A DNA stretch of 8,519 nt from Clostridiaceae bacterium (GCA_012514965.1 JAAYZH010000007.1:1-8519); one strand, 5' to 3'. Shown: positions 1 through 6,667, counted from the first letter of the stretch. The notes: a model not told the origin generated them from the sequence alone. Numbers and translations are program-made.

Positions 1-77
1 ATGAGTGTGACGTCAACTACAACGGAGGCTGGCGAGGTGCCGAGCGGATTGTGTATTCCAATGACGGGCTCGTCTTT
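1..77 (+). repeat. 77-bp exact direct repeat, copy 1 (copy 2 at 619-695)
   Basis: Bases 1-77 match bases 619-695 without a mismatch. Identity ends sharply: base 78 onward reads GGCATAAG here, but TACACCGA after copy 2. The repeat lies wholly inside barnase coding sequence and covers the codons for the catalytic Glu and two active-site Arg residues, but not the His. It begins at the first base of the window. Confidence 0.95.
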
Positions 78-122
78 GGCATAAGTATCCTTTCGTTGCT
101 GTTCTTGCGTGTTAAAGCCTGA
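1..122 (+). pseudogene. C-terminal fragment of a barnase-like ribonuclease, cut by window start
   Basis: The reading frame that enters at base 3 encodes the barnase core segment starting ECDVNYNGGW and ending NDGLVF. It is identical in DNA and protein to residues 153-177 of the intact ribonuclease downstream. After base 77 it switches abruptly to an unrelated hydrophobic tail (GISILSLLFLRVKA) and stops at 120-122. The tail lacks the DHY motif that carries the catalytic histidine, so this piece could not be an active RNase. It may be the remnant of a tandem duplicate truncated by recombination, or the join at base 77/78 may be an assembly artefact. No start can be assigned because the 5' part lies outside the window. 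Confidence 0.35.
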
Positions 123-134
123 ACAGAGTATGAT
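105..134 (+). promoter_or_regulatory. Candidate sigma-70 promoter for the barnase gene
   Basis: A TTGCGT box (105-110) and a TATGAT box (129-134) are separated by 18 bp. The -10 is a 5/6 match, the -35 only 3/6. It sits just upstream of the ribonuclease RBS (GAAAAGAGG, 151-159) and overlaps the end of the broken upstream fragment. The guaA promoter in this window also uses a TTGCG-type -35. Confidence 0.35.
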
Positions 135-164
135 TATCCATATTATATTTGAAAAGAGGCTTTT

Positions 165-737
165 ATGTCTGCGAACAGATCTTCGGCTCGTAAACCGAGC
201 AGCTCCGGCGGCCGACTCCTTTCGATTGTACTGACCTTGGGGATTTTTCTTCTCACGCTCTGGCTGAATCGTCCGGATGCCGTGACGGAACCGGTTTCGA
301 CGACGCCGGGCCTGACCTCCGGTGTGCGAATCACCGATACTGTCGGCGGCACAAGCGCAAGCAGCCGCAGCTCCCCGACCTCGACTTCGCCGGCTGTGCT
401 GAGAGGCGAGGCCTACAGCAGCCCCGAAGAGGTGGGTCTTTACATTCACCTTTACGAGGAATTGCCGCCGAATTATCTTACGAAACGTGAGGCGGAGAGC
501 AGAGGCTGGGACGCGCAGGCCGGCAATCTCTGGGAAGTGGCACCTGGCATGAGTATTGGCGGGGACTATTTTGGCAATCGAGAGGAACTGCTGCCTGAAG
601 CGAGGGGACGCAGCTACTATGAGTGTGACGTCAACTACAACGGAGGCTGGCGAGGTGCCGAGCGGATTGTGTATTCCAATGACGGGCTCGTCTTTTACAC
701 CGATGACCACTACGCAAGCTTTGAGCAGTTCTATTAA
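165..737 (+). CDS. Barnase-type extracytoplasmic guanyl-preferring ribonuclease
   Basis: This 190-residue protein should cleave RNA like barnase (ribonuclease N1/T1 family). Residues 1-16 are basic, 17-35 form one hydrophobic segment (signal peptide or anchor), and 36-82 are a Ser/Thr/Pro-rich linker. Residues 83-190 align closely with mature barnase: LPPNYLTK gives K107 (barnase K27), GNREE gives N138-R139-E140 (barnase N58-R59-E60), YECDVNY gives catalytic E153 (E73), WRGAER gives R163 and R167 (R83, R87), and DDHY gives catalytic H182 (H102). All active-site residues are present, so it is predicted active. The ATG follows GAAAAGAGG with a 5-base gap. A barstar-like inhibitor begins 20 bases after the stop, the classic toxin/immunity order. 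The odd feature is the 77-bp exact repeat shared with the window start. The family call is firm. Whether the protein is released or stays membrane-anchored is uncertain. Confidence 0.93.
   Translation: MSANRSSARKPSSSGGRLLSIVLTLGIFLLTLWLNRPDAVTEPVSTTPGLTSGVRITDTVGGTSASSRSSPTSTSPAVLRGEAYSSPEEVGLYIHLYEELPPNYLTKREAESRGWDAQAGNLWEVAPGMSIGGDYFGNREELLPEARGRSYYECDVNYNGGWRGAERIVYSNDGLVFYTDDHYASFEQFY
619..695 (+). repeat. 77-bp exact direct repeat, copy 2 (inside the barnase gene)
   Basis: This is the second copy of the repeat at 1-77, embedded in frame in the intact ribonuclease gene (residues 153-177). Here the coding sequence continues normally into the conserved DHY motif and the stop, so this is the native context. 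Confidence 0.95.
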
Positions 738-757
738 CTACATTTACGGAGGCACTT

Positions 758-1045
758 ATGCGATATATAAGTCTGGACCTGGCAGCGGCTGCCGATAAGG
801 CGGGATTGCACTGGCTTTTACAGAGCGAGCTTGATTTCCCCGCCTACTACGGGGCGAATCTGGACGCGCTCTGGGATTGCCTGCTCGAGATCACCGAGGA
901 TACCACGATCGAGCTGACGAACATCGACACACTGAAGACCGCTCTGGGCAGCTACACAGATAAGTTCTTGATCACACTGGATCAGGCTGCAGCTGTGAAT
1001 GAGCACCTCAAGCTGCTGCGAGTTGAAGCTGCGGGGGCAGAGTAA
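758..1045 (+). CDS. Barstar-type ribonuclease inhibitor
   Basis: This 95-residue cytoplasmic protein is the predicted partner that blocks the upstream barnase. Residues 26-42 (DFPAYYGANLDALWDCL) nearly reproduce the barstar inhibitory helix and loop, including Y30, Y31, N34, D36, W39 and D40. These correspond to barstar Y29, Y30, N33, D35, W38 and D39; D39 fills the barnase active site. The length matches the family (about 90 residues) and there is no signal peptide, as expected for an inhibitor protecting the cytosol. The ATG at 758 follows ACGGAGG (746-752) with a 5-base gap. The 20-base spacing from the ribonuclease stop, with no terminator between, indicates co-transcription. No terminator is visible before uppP, so read-through into uppP is possible. 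Confidence 0.92.
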   Translation: MRYISLDLAAAADKAGLHWLLQSELDFPAYYGANLDALWDCLLEITEDTTIELTNIDTLKTALGSYTDKFLITLDQAAAVNEHLKLLRVEAAGAE

Positions 1046-1125
1046 GGCGTAATTTTGCGGGCGTGGCGGCGGGCCAAAAGAACTGCAAACGTTGTGCTTG
1101 CTGTAGATAAGGTAAGGAGAAACGA

Positions 1126-1971
1126 GTGGATATCGTATACATCATCAAGAATATTGTCTTGGGTATTGTCGAGGGTTTGACGGAATTTCTGCCGGTATCA
1201 TCGACCGGTCACTTGATTATCGCCTCTGATCTGATGAGCATAGAGACCGACGCGTTCAACAAGATGTTTATGGTTGTGGTCCAGCTGGCGGCGATTCTGG
1301 CGGTGCTTGTGCTGTACTGGCCCCGAATTTGGAAGGTGCTGGTCTCCTTCTTTCGCGGCGAGAAGGAAGGGCGGCGCTTTATGCTGATCTGGGTACTCGG
1401 CTGTATTCCGGCTGTGGTTATGGCCCTCCTCTTTGAAGACCTTATCGATCAGTACTTGTTCACGGTGCCGACCGTGATAGCGGCCCTGGTTGTGGGTGCC
1501 GTCCTGATGATTTTGGGCGAAAAGAAGCTGGCGGCGCGCAATACGCAGGACGAGGTGAAGAACATTAGCGTCAAGCAGTCCCTGATCGTGGGCGCGGCGC
1601 AGTGCGTTTCGCTTTGGCCCGGTTTTTCGCGCTCGGCGGCTACGATTATGGGCGGCTGGGCAGTGGGGCTGACGACCGCGGCCGCTGCGGATTACAGCTT
1701 TTTTCTGGCCATACCCATAATGTTTGGCGCCACGGGCTACAGCTTGCTGAAGTACTTCATGGGGGACAGCGCTGGAGCGAGCTTTACATCGACCCAGCTG
1801 ACAGCCTTGGTCCTGGGCTGCGTGGTTTCTTTTATCGTGGCCCTCTTTGTGGTCAAAGGCTTTCTGACCTTCCTGAAGAAAAAACCGCTGCGCTATTTCG
1901 CCTGGTATCGTCTGGGCTTGGCGGCGATTTTGCTCTTGCTCTTGGTGACCGGCGTGATCCAAGGGGTCTAG
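1126..1971 (+). CDS. uppP: Undecaprenyl-diphosphatase (bacitracin-resistance protein family)
   Basis: UppP is an integral membrane enzyme. It dephosphorylates undecaprenyl diphosphate to the monophosphate, recycling the lipid carrier for peptidoglycan and other envelope polymers; extra copies raise bacitracin resistance. The 281-residue length is normal. Both signature motifs are present: EGLTEFLPVSSTGH at residues 16-29 (E16, E20, S26, T27 and H29 in the usual positions) and PGFSRSAATI at 165-174 (R169). Several hydrophobic helices cover the rest, including a C-terminal one at about 263-279. Translation starts at GTG 1126, supported by AAGGAG (1114-1119) six bases upstream and by the standard family N-terminus. 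No convincing promoter was found in the 80 bases before it; TAGATA at 1104-1109 is a weak -10 candidate. A strong terminator follows. Confidence 0.96.
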   Translation: MDIVYIIKNIVLGIVEGLTEFLPVSSTGHLIIASDLMSIETDAFNKMFMVVVQLAAILAVLVLYWPRIWKVLVSFFRGEKEGRRFMLIWVLGCIPAVVMALLFEDLIDQYLFTVPTVIAALVVGAVLMILGEKKLAARNTQDEVKNISVKQSLIVGAAQCVSLWPGFSRSAATIMGGWAVGLTTAAAADYSFFLAIPIMFGATGYSLLKYFMGDSAGASFTSTQLTALVLGCVVSFIVALFVVKGFLTFLKKKPLRYFAWYRLGLAAILLLLLVTGVIQGV

Positions 1972-1998
1972 AGTCTCAACTGTTTTGAAACTTGTATC

Positions 1999-2030
1999 TC
2001 CCGCAGTGAATTCTGCGGGATTTTTGTTTT
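1999..2030 (+). terminator. Rho-independent terminator of uppP
   Basis: A perfect 8-bp stem, TCCCGCAG (1999-2006) with CTGCGGGA (2013-2020), encloses a 6-base loop. It is followed directly by TTTTTGTTTT (2021-2030). It lies 28 bases after the uppP stop. Confidence 0.93.
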
Positions 2031-2072
2031 GGGCGGATCCTGCATGATTCATTCCGGAGACCGAACTGCGAG

Positions 2073-2081
2073 TGCTATAAC
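2073..2081 (+). promoter_or_regulatory. Candidate extended -10 promoter for the prepilin-peptidase-like gene
   Basis: TGCTATAAC contains an extended -10 (TGn) followed by TATAAC, a 5/6 match. It lies 38 bases upstream of the ATG and downstream of the uppP terminator. No good -35 is seen (TTCCGG at 2052-2057 with 18-bp spacing), which is common for extended -10 promoters. Confidence 0.4.
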
Positions 2082-2118
2082 TGGAGGAAATTCTTGACGC
2101 AGCCGAAAGGAGTTCTCC

Positions 2119-2802
2119 ATGCTTGTGAAGTACGTGATTGCTGCTCTGGCGCTGCTGATGGCGCTTGTACTTATGATGCAGCCTTGGCCGGGACTGTCCG
2201 AGCGGCAGAGAAGCCGTGGTTTGATAGGCATCAGCCGTCTGCAGCGGCCCGCAGACACAGTAGGTACGTGGTCGGTAATCGCAATGCTCAGCTCCGGCGT
2301 GGTTCTGGCGATACGCCTGACACTTGTCTTTCCTGAGCTCGGCCTACCGGCCTGGGCCAGGTGCTTCGGCTTGCTGGCTATCCTCTGGCCCGCGGCACAG
2401 CGGGACAGGTTGCAGCGAATCATCCCGAATCTTTATATTCTAGTGGGTTTTATCATATGGCTCTTTTTGTCTGCCGCTACAATGGCAATCGACGCAGAGA
2501 GCAGCGTTCGGACTCTAGGCGAGAGTTTGGTGGTTGCCATAGTCATGCTGGTATTTTTCTTGCTTTTGCGTTTGGGGCTGCCTGGCGGAATTGGCTGGGG
2601 CGACGCTAAGCTGATGATCTTGATGGCCCTTTTCCTGGATGTGCAGAGCTTTATTCTGACCCTTGCCTTCGCGTTTTTTAGCGCCTTTGCGGCGGCTTTG
2701 TTTTGGACGCTCTCGAAGCGGATGGCTAAGTCGGCGGAGTTTGCCTTTGCACCTTTTCTCATGGGCGGATACTACGCCGGCGTGTTTTTAACTGGTATGT
2801 AG
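2119..2802 (+). CDS. A24-family prepilin-peptidase-like membrane protease, without the N-methylase domain
   Basis: This 227-residue polytopic membrane protein resembles the aspartic peptidases that trim leader peptides of type IV or Flp pilins and pseudopilins. Both catalytic Asp motifs are visible. D96 lies in QRDRLQRIIPN, matching the usual D-x-R-x-x-x-IPN pattern. D162 lies in GIGWGDAKL, matching GxGDxK. The C-terminal FAPFLMGGYYAGV (210-222) is also typical. Helices fall near residues 5-20, 52-70, 80-91, 104-124, 135-151, 165-195 and 211-226. The N-terminal methyltransferase domain of PilD-type enzymes is absent, so it is closer to the short CpaA/TadV type, though it has an extra N-terminal hydrophobic segment. 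The ATG follows AAAGGAG (2106-2112) with a 6-base gap. No pilin or assembly gene lies nearby, so its substrate is unknown. Confidence 0.82.
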   Translation: MLVKYVIAALALLMALVLMMQPWPGLSERQRSRGLIGISRLQRPADTVGTWSVIAMLSSGVVLAIRLTLVFPELGLPAWARCFGLLAILWPAAQRDRLQRIIPNLYILVGFIIWLFLSAATMAIDAESSVRTLGESLVVAIVMLVFFLLLRLGLPGGIGWGDAKLMILMALFLDVQSFILTLAFAFFSAFAAALFWTLSKRMAKSAEFAFAPFLMGGYYAGVFLTGM

Positions 2803-2839
2803 CGGCACATTTGTCTGGCCAAAGCCGCCGGAATTCGCT

Positions 2840-2881
2840 TAGAATAGAGGTATGTTTTTGCGCTGGGGAGTACCGGCGCAA
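2840..2881 (+). promoter_or_regulatory. Candidate -10 box and 5' leader hairpin before the HD gene
   Basis: TAGAAT (2840-2845) is a 5/6 match to a -10 box; no good -35 is seen. Transcription from it would start near 2852. A hairpin then follows almost at once: TTGCGC (2858-2863) pairs with GCGCAA (2876-2881) across a 12-base loop. The hairpin ends 2 bases before the GGGAGG ribosome binding site (2884-2889), so it could affect translation or mRNA stability. This is inference from position. Confidence 0.3.
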
Positions 2882-2898
2882 GAGGGAGGAGCTTGATT

Positions 2899-3498
2899 TT
2901 GAGAACGGCACAGATTACGCGCGAGGAGGCTTTGGCCCTCCTTAAGGAATACAACAAGGACGCTTTCCACATCCGTCATGCCTTGACGGTAGAAGCCGTG
3001 ATGGACTGGTTTGCCCGCAAGTACGGCTATGAAGAGGAGGCAGAATTCTGGGGTCTGGTGGGCCTCCTGCATGATCTGGATTTCGAGTTTTGGCCGGAGG
3101 AGCATTGTCGCAAAGCCCCGGAGCTGCTTGAAGCGGCCGGTGTAGGAGCGGACATGATTCACGCGATCGTAAGTCATGCGTATGGTCTGTGTTCGGATGT
3201 CGAGCCTGAACACCAGATGGAGAAGATCCTCTTCGCCTCTGACGAACTCACCGGTCTGGTCGGCGCTGCGGCCTTGATGCGGCCATCACGCAGCATTGAG
3301 GATATGGAGCTCAAGAGTCTGAAGAAGAAGTTCAAGGACAAGCGCTTCGCCGCCGGCTGTTCGCGTGATGTGATCACGGAAGGAGCGGAGCGCCTCGGCT
3401 GGCCGCTGGACGAGCTTTTGTCCGAGACACTGGAGGCGATGCGCGCTACAGAAACAGAAGTTGAACGTCAGGTACTGCAGCATACGGAGTCTGTGTAG
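2899..3498 (+). CDS. HD-superfamily predicted hydrolase (COG2316-like)
   Basis: This soluble protein of about 199 residues has an HD metal-dependent phosphohydrolase fold. The likely ligands, in order, are H27 (HIRHAL, with H24 nearby), H58-D59 (GLLHDLD), H69 (PEEHC), H93 (VSHAY) and D115 (FASDELTGL). The segment LMRPSRSIEDMELKSLKKKFKDKRFAAG is typical of a conserved but uncharacterised bacterial family of HD hydrolases; its substrate is not known and I do not assign one. Numbering assumes the TTG at 2899, chosen because it lies 9 bases after GGGAGG (2884-2889). An in-frame TTG at 2893 would add two residues but leaves only a 3-base gap. The gene stands alone between the A24 peptidase and uxuA. 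No convincing terminator follows. Confidence 0.85.
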   Translation: MRTAQITREEALALLKEYNKDAFHIRHALTVEAVMDWFARKYGYEEEAEFWGLVGLLHDLDFEFWPEEHCRKAPELLEAAGVGADMIHAIVSHAYGLCSDVEPEHQMEKILFASDELTGLVGAAALMRPSRSIEDMELKSLKKKFKDKRFAAGCSRDVITEGAERLGWPLDELLSETLEAMRATETEVERQVLQHTESV

Positions 3499-3750
3499 AC
3501 GAGGCTGACATGCACTGGTCCTGCGGGGTTTTACCACCTGTGCTAAGAGCTGTGCAGAACAGTTTGATCGATCAGGAACAGCGGTTTTACCTGTAACATA
3601 CAGAATTCATTGTGCATTTGCACTGTAAACGAGTGTAAATGAGAGAAATGAATTTTCAACAAGACTGAATCTCAAAAACAGGTTATAATCACTATAAACA
3701 GTCTTTCGGGAACGTTCGATTACCTACACTATTTATAAGGAGAACAGATT
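3499..3750 (+). promoter_or_regulatory. uxuAB upstream regulatory region
   Basis: The 252-bp gap before uxuA holds a TATAAT -10 box (3684-3689) without a good -35, and a second TATAAA at 3693-3698. A poor -35 suggests activator dependence. Upstream lie a perfect 10-bp palindrome, TGATCGATCA (3565-3574), and a larger imperfect one: CATTTGCACT (3615-3624) and AGTGTAAATG (3632-3641) match at 9 of 10 positions around a 7-base centre. That centre includes TGTAAACG (3624-3631), which fits the first half of a LacI/CcpA-type (cre-like) site. GAACGTTC (3710-3717) lies downstream of the -10. These are candidate operators only; no regulator gene is in the window. Confidence 0.45.
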
Positions 3751-4845
3751 ATGAAGATGACATTCCGCTGGTACGGCGAGGGCAACGACAGTGTTTCCCT
3801 CAAACAGATCAAACAGATCCCCGGCATGACCGGCTTGATGGGCGTGCTGGATCAATACGCGGCCGGAGAAGTCTGGCCCGTGGAAGCCATTCGTGAGTAT
3901 GTAGACCACGTGAACAAGGCCGGTCTCGAGGTCGAAGTGATCGAGAGTGTCAACGTTCACGAAGACATCAAGATGGGTTTGCCCACTCGTGATCAGTACA
4001 TTGAGAACTACAAGCAGACCATCCGCAACCTCGCTGAGTGCGGCATCAAGGTCATTGTTTACAACTTCATGCCTGTTTTCGACTGGCTGCGCACCGACCT
4101 CGCTCGTGAGAATGAAGACGGTTCTACCGCTCTGTATTACGACGAAGAAGAGATCAAGGGCATGACCCCTCAGGACATCGTTGCGAACACCGCGGCGAAG
4201 TCCGGAGGCTACAAGCTTCCAGGCTGGGAGCCTGAGCGTCTGGCTGAGCTTGATCGCATCCTTGAGCTTTACAAGGGCATCGATGCTGAGCAGCTGCTCG
4301 CGAATTACAAGTACTTCCTCGAAGGCATTATTCCTACCTGTGAAGAAGTCGGTGTCCGTATGGGTGTCCATCCGGACGATCCGGCCTGGCCGGTATTCGG
4401 CATTCCCCGTATCGCTCACTCTGTCGCGCAGTTTGATCGCATCGTGAATCTCGTGGACAGCCCCGCCAACGGCCTCTGCCTCTGCACCGGCTCGCTGGGC
4501 TCGAATCCTGAGAATGATATCCCGGCCGCCATTCGTCACTTTGGCAGCATGGATCGTATTGCCTGCATGCACGTACGCAATGTCAAGTACATGGGCAACC
4601 GCCGCTTCCGTGAAGGCGCTCACTTGTCTTCTGACGGCAACCTCGACCTCTATGAGATCATCAAGGCTGTCTACGAGACCGCTCCTGATGTATACATCCG
4701 TCCGGACCACGGCCGCATGATTTGGGACGAACAGGCCAGAGCCGGTTATGGTCTCTATGACCGTGCCCTCGGCGCTACGTACATCAACGGTCTTTGGGAA
4801 GCAATTGCCAAGAACGACGGACAGAAGAACGCCAAAGCATTTTAA
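3751..4845 (+). CDS. uxuA: Mannonate dehydratase
   Basis: UxuA dehydrates D-mannonate to 2-keto-3-deoxy-D-gluconate in the hexuronate (glucuronate) breakdown pathway, using a divalent metal such as Mn or Fe in a TIM-barrel active site. The 364-residue protein begins [17 protein letters not shown] and keeps the family motifs. The probable metal ligands are H207 (GVHPDDP), C245 (LCLCTGSLG), H274 (MHVRN) and D319, with H320 next to it (RPDHGR). The length matches Gram-positive UxuA and is shorter than the enterobacterial form of about 394. The ATG follows TAAGGAG (3736-3742) with an 8-base gap. The gene is immediately followed by uxuB, which makes its substrate. Codon choice in uxuA and uxuB looks more biased than in the neighbouring genes, suggesting high expression when induced (inference). 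Confidence 0.97.
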   Translation: MKMTFRWYGEGNDSVSLKQIKQIPGMTGLMGVLDQYAAGEVWPVEAIREYVDHVNKAGLEVEVIESVNVHEDIKMGLPTRDQYIENYKQTIRNLAECGIKVIVYNFMPVFDWLRTDLARENEDGSTALYYDEEEIKGMTPQDIVANTAAKSGGYKLPGWEPERLAELDRILELYKGIDAEQLLANYKYFLEGIIPTCEEVGVRMGVHPDDPAWPVFGIPRIAHSVAQFDRIVNLVDSPANGLCLCTGSLGSNPENDIPAAIRHFGSMDRIACMHVRNVKYMGNRRFREGAHLSSDGNLDLYEIIKAVYETAPDVYIRPDHGRMIWDEQARAGYGLYDRALGATYINGLWEAIAKNDGQKNAKAF

Positions 4846-4870
4846 TGCCACTCTGCACAAGAAGCCAAAG

Positions 4871-4892
4871 CCGCTCCCAACGGAGCGGTTTT
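4871..4892 (+). terminator. Small terminator-like hairpin between uxuA and uxuB
   Basis: CCGCTCC (4871-4877) pairs perfectly with GGAGCGG (4882-4888) over a 4-base loop, followed by TTTT. The U-run is short and no promoter is visible before uxuB, so partial termination or a 3'-end stabiliser that lowers uxuB relative to uxuA is more likely than a full stop. Confidence 0.6.
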
Positions 4893-4915
4893 AACACGAA
4901 TAAAGGAGGTTGTGA

Positions 4916-6532
4916 ATGGTTAAACTCAACTACGAAGGGCTGAAGGACAAAGCAGCTTGGGAGAAAGCAGGCTTTGTTACCCCGCAGTACGATGTCGAGC
5001 AGGTACGCGCGAATACCGCAGCTGCTCCGACCTGGCTCCACATTGGAGCCGGCAACATCTTCCGCGGCTTTATATGCTCCCTGCAGCAGGAACTGCTGAA
5101 TAATGGCGACACGGACAAAGGCATTGTCGCAGTTGCGCCGATGGACGGTTATGTCCTGAAGCATGTCATGGGCGACGCTGATTATTTGACGGTCCAGGTC
5201 CAGATGCATCGCGACGGCACCCTCGACAAGGAAGTCTATGCTTCACTGGTCGACGGCCTTGACCTCAGTCTCCCTGAGGACTATGCCCGCACCTGCGAGA
5301 TTTTCGCTATGCCTTCGCTCCAGATGCTGAGCTTCACGGTTACTGAGAAGGGCTACTCCATCACGGACATCCAGGGCAACCTCACCGAGCAAGTGAAGAA
5401 AGACATCGCGAATGGCCCCGAGCATCCCGCCAACACCATGGCGCTGGTTGCCGGCTTCCTCTATCGTCGTTTCAAAGCCGGTAAGCTGCCGATGACTTTG
5501 GCCTCCATGGATAACTTCTCTCACAACGGCGCGAAGCTTAAGGATTCCGTCGTGACAGTAGCCAAGGGCTGGGCGGAGAATAAGCTCGTCGAAGCCGAGT
5601 TTGTCGACTATGTCAGCGACGAGAGCATCGTCTCCTTCCCCTGGTCCTGCATCGACAAAATCACACCCAGACCTGACGCGAAAATCGGCAAGATGATCGA
5701 AGACAGCGGCATTGAGGGCGCGGCATCTGTCGTGACCGAGGCCGGCACCTACGCGGCGAACTATGTCAACGCGGAAGTTCCGCAATACCTGGTCGTCGAA
5801 GACCGCTTTACGAATGGCCGTCCTCCGCTGGAGAAGGCCGGTGTCCACCTGACCGACCGCGAGACCGTTGATAATTTCGAGCGCATGAAGGTCTGCACCT
5901 GTCTCAATCCGCTGCATACCTCACTCGCAGTTTTTGGCTGCTTGCTGGACTTCCCCTCCATCTCCTCCGAAATGGAAGATAAGTCTCTGAACGCTCTGGT
6001 TACCCGCATCGGCAAGGTCGAGGGTATGCCGGTTGTCACCGATCCCGGCATTGTGAACCCCATGGACTTCCTGAACGAAGTTCTGGATGAGCGTCTGCCG
6101 AATCCTTATCTGCCGGATACCCCGCAGCGCATCGCTACCGATACTTCCCAGAAGCTGTCGATCCGTTTCGGCGAGACCATCAAGGAATATGTCGCTTCGG
6201 CTGACCTCGACCTCGATAATCTCGTAGGCATTCCGCTGACACACGCTGCCTGGCTGCGCTATTGCCTGGGCGTAAGTGACGCCGGTGAGCCGCTCGCGTT
6301 GTCGGCAGATCCAATGACACCTGATATGCAGAAGTCGCTGGCAGGCGTCACCCTGGGCGGCGACGAGGCCGTAGCGCGAGCTGCCTGCAAGAGCATCCTG
6401 AATAACAAGGTCATCTTCGGCGTCGACCTCTACGAAGTCGGCCTGGGCGAGAGAGTCGAAGACTACTTCGTCGAGATGCTGGCCGGCCCGGGCGCTGTCA
6501 AGGCTACGCTCAACAAGTACTTCCCTGCCTAA
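4916..6532 (+). CDS. uxuB: Fructuronate reductase, mannitol dehydrogenase family
   Basis: UxuB interconverts D-fructuronate and D-mannonate with NAD(H), the step directly before UxuA. The 538-residue protein is a long-chain polyol dehydrogenase. The Rossmann-type motif is HIGAGNIFRGF (residues 42-52). SMDNFSHNG (197-205) and PWSCIDKITPRPD (242-254) are family motifs. The catalytic region is MKVCTCLNPLH (324-334), where K325, N331 and H334 are the probable catalytic set; the Lys-to-Asn spacing appears one longer than I recall for polyol dehydrogenases. It is longer than E. coli UxuB (about 486). The ATG follows AAAGGAGG (4902-4909) with a 6-base gap. Position after uxuA favours fructuronate over mannitol, altronate or arabinitol as substrate, but tagaturonate reductase cannot be wholly excluded. 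A strong terminator follows. Confidence 0.9.
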   Translation: MVKLNYEGLKDKAAWEKAGFVTPQYDVEQVRANTAAAPTWLHIGAGNIFRGFICSLQQELLNNGDTDKGIVAVAPMDGYVLKHVMGDADYLTVQVQMHRDGTLDKEVYASLVDGLDLSLPEDYARTCEIFAMPSLQMLSFTVTEKGYSITDIQGNLTEQVKKDIANGPEHPANTMALVAGFLYRRFKAGKLPMTLASMDNFSHNGAKLKDSVVTVAKGWAENKLVEAEFVDYVSDESIVSFPWSCIDKITPRPDAKIGKMIEDSGIEGAASVVTEAGTYAANYVNAEVPQYLVVEDRFTNGRPPLEKAGVHLTDRETVDNFERMKVCTCLNPLHTSLAVFGCLLDFPSISSEMEDKSLNALVTRIGKVEGMPVVTDPGIVNPMDFLNEVLDERLPNPYLPDTPQRIATDTSQKLSIRFGETIKEYVASADLDLDNLVGIPLTHAAWLRYCLGVSDAGEPLALSADPMTPDMQKSLAGVTLGGDEAVARAACKSILNNKVIFGVDLYEVGLGERVEDYFVEMLAGPGAVKATLNKYFPA

Positions 6533-6577
6533 GCTAGTTCGATGGGCGCTGCTGTGCCCGTAAGTGTTTCGTATCTG

Positions 6578-6610
6578 GAGGGCTCGCACAATGCGGGCTC
6601 TCTTCTTTTT
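6578..6610 (+). terminator. Rho-independent terminator of uxuAB
   Basis: An 11-bp stem, GAGGGCTCGCA (6578-6588) with TGCGGGCTCTC (6592-6602), has two G-U pairs and a 3-base loop. It is followed by the T-rich tract TTCTTTTT (6603-6610). It lies 45 bases after the uxuB stop. Confidence 0.9.
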
Positions 6611-6638
6611 GGCCAAAACCGCCCTCGAGGGAAATTTC

Positions 6639-6667
6639 TTGCGCAGACGCCGGCCTCGTCGTAAAAT
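6639..6667 (+). promoter_or_regulatory. Sigma-70 type promoter for guaA
   Basis: TTGCGC (6639-6644) and TAAAAT (6662-6667) are separated by 17 bp. This is the best-spaced promoter in the window, lying after the uxuAB terminator and 67 bases before the guaA start. The predicted leader of about 60 bases is too short for a typical purine riboswitch plus expression platform, and none was seen. Confidence 0.65.

Noticed and set aside
2094..2336. TTG-initiated frame after a GGAGG at 2083-2087, overlapping the A24 peptidase gene
   Set aside because: The product has no recognisable features. The overlapping frame with AAAGGAG and an ATG at 2119 encodes a clear membrane peptidase.
3515..3545. Possible terminator after the HD gene (GCACTGGT pairing with ACCA...GTGC)
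   Set aside because: The stem needs a 3-base bulge and is not followed by a T-run, so it does not meet the standard for an intrinsic terminator.
3733..4860. Long minus-strand frame opposite uxuA, and similar long frames opposite uppP, uxuB and guaA
   Set aside because: They are antisense shadows caused by biased third-codon positions in the real genes, with no RBS and no protein-family motifs.
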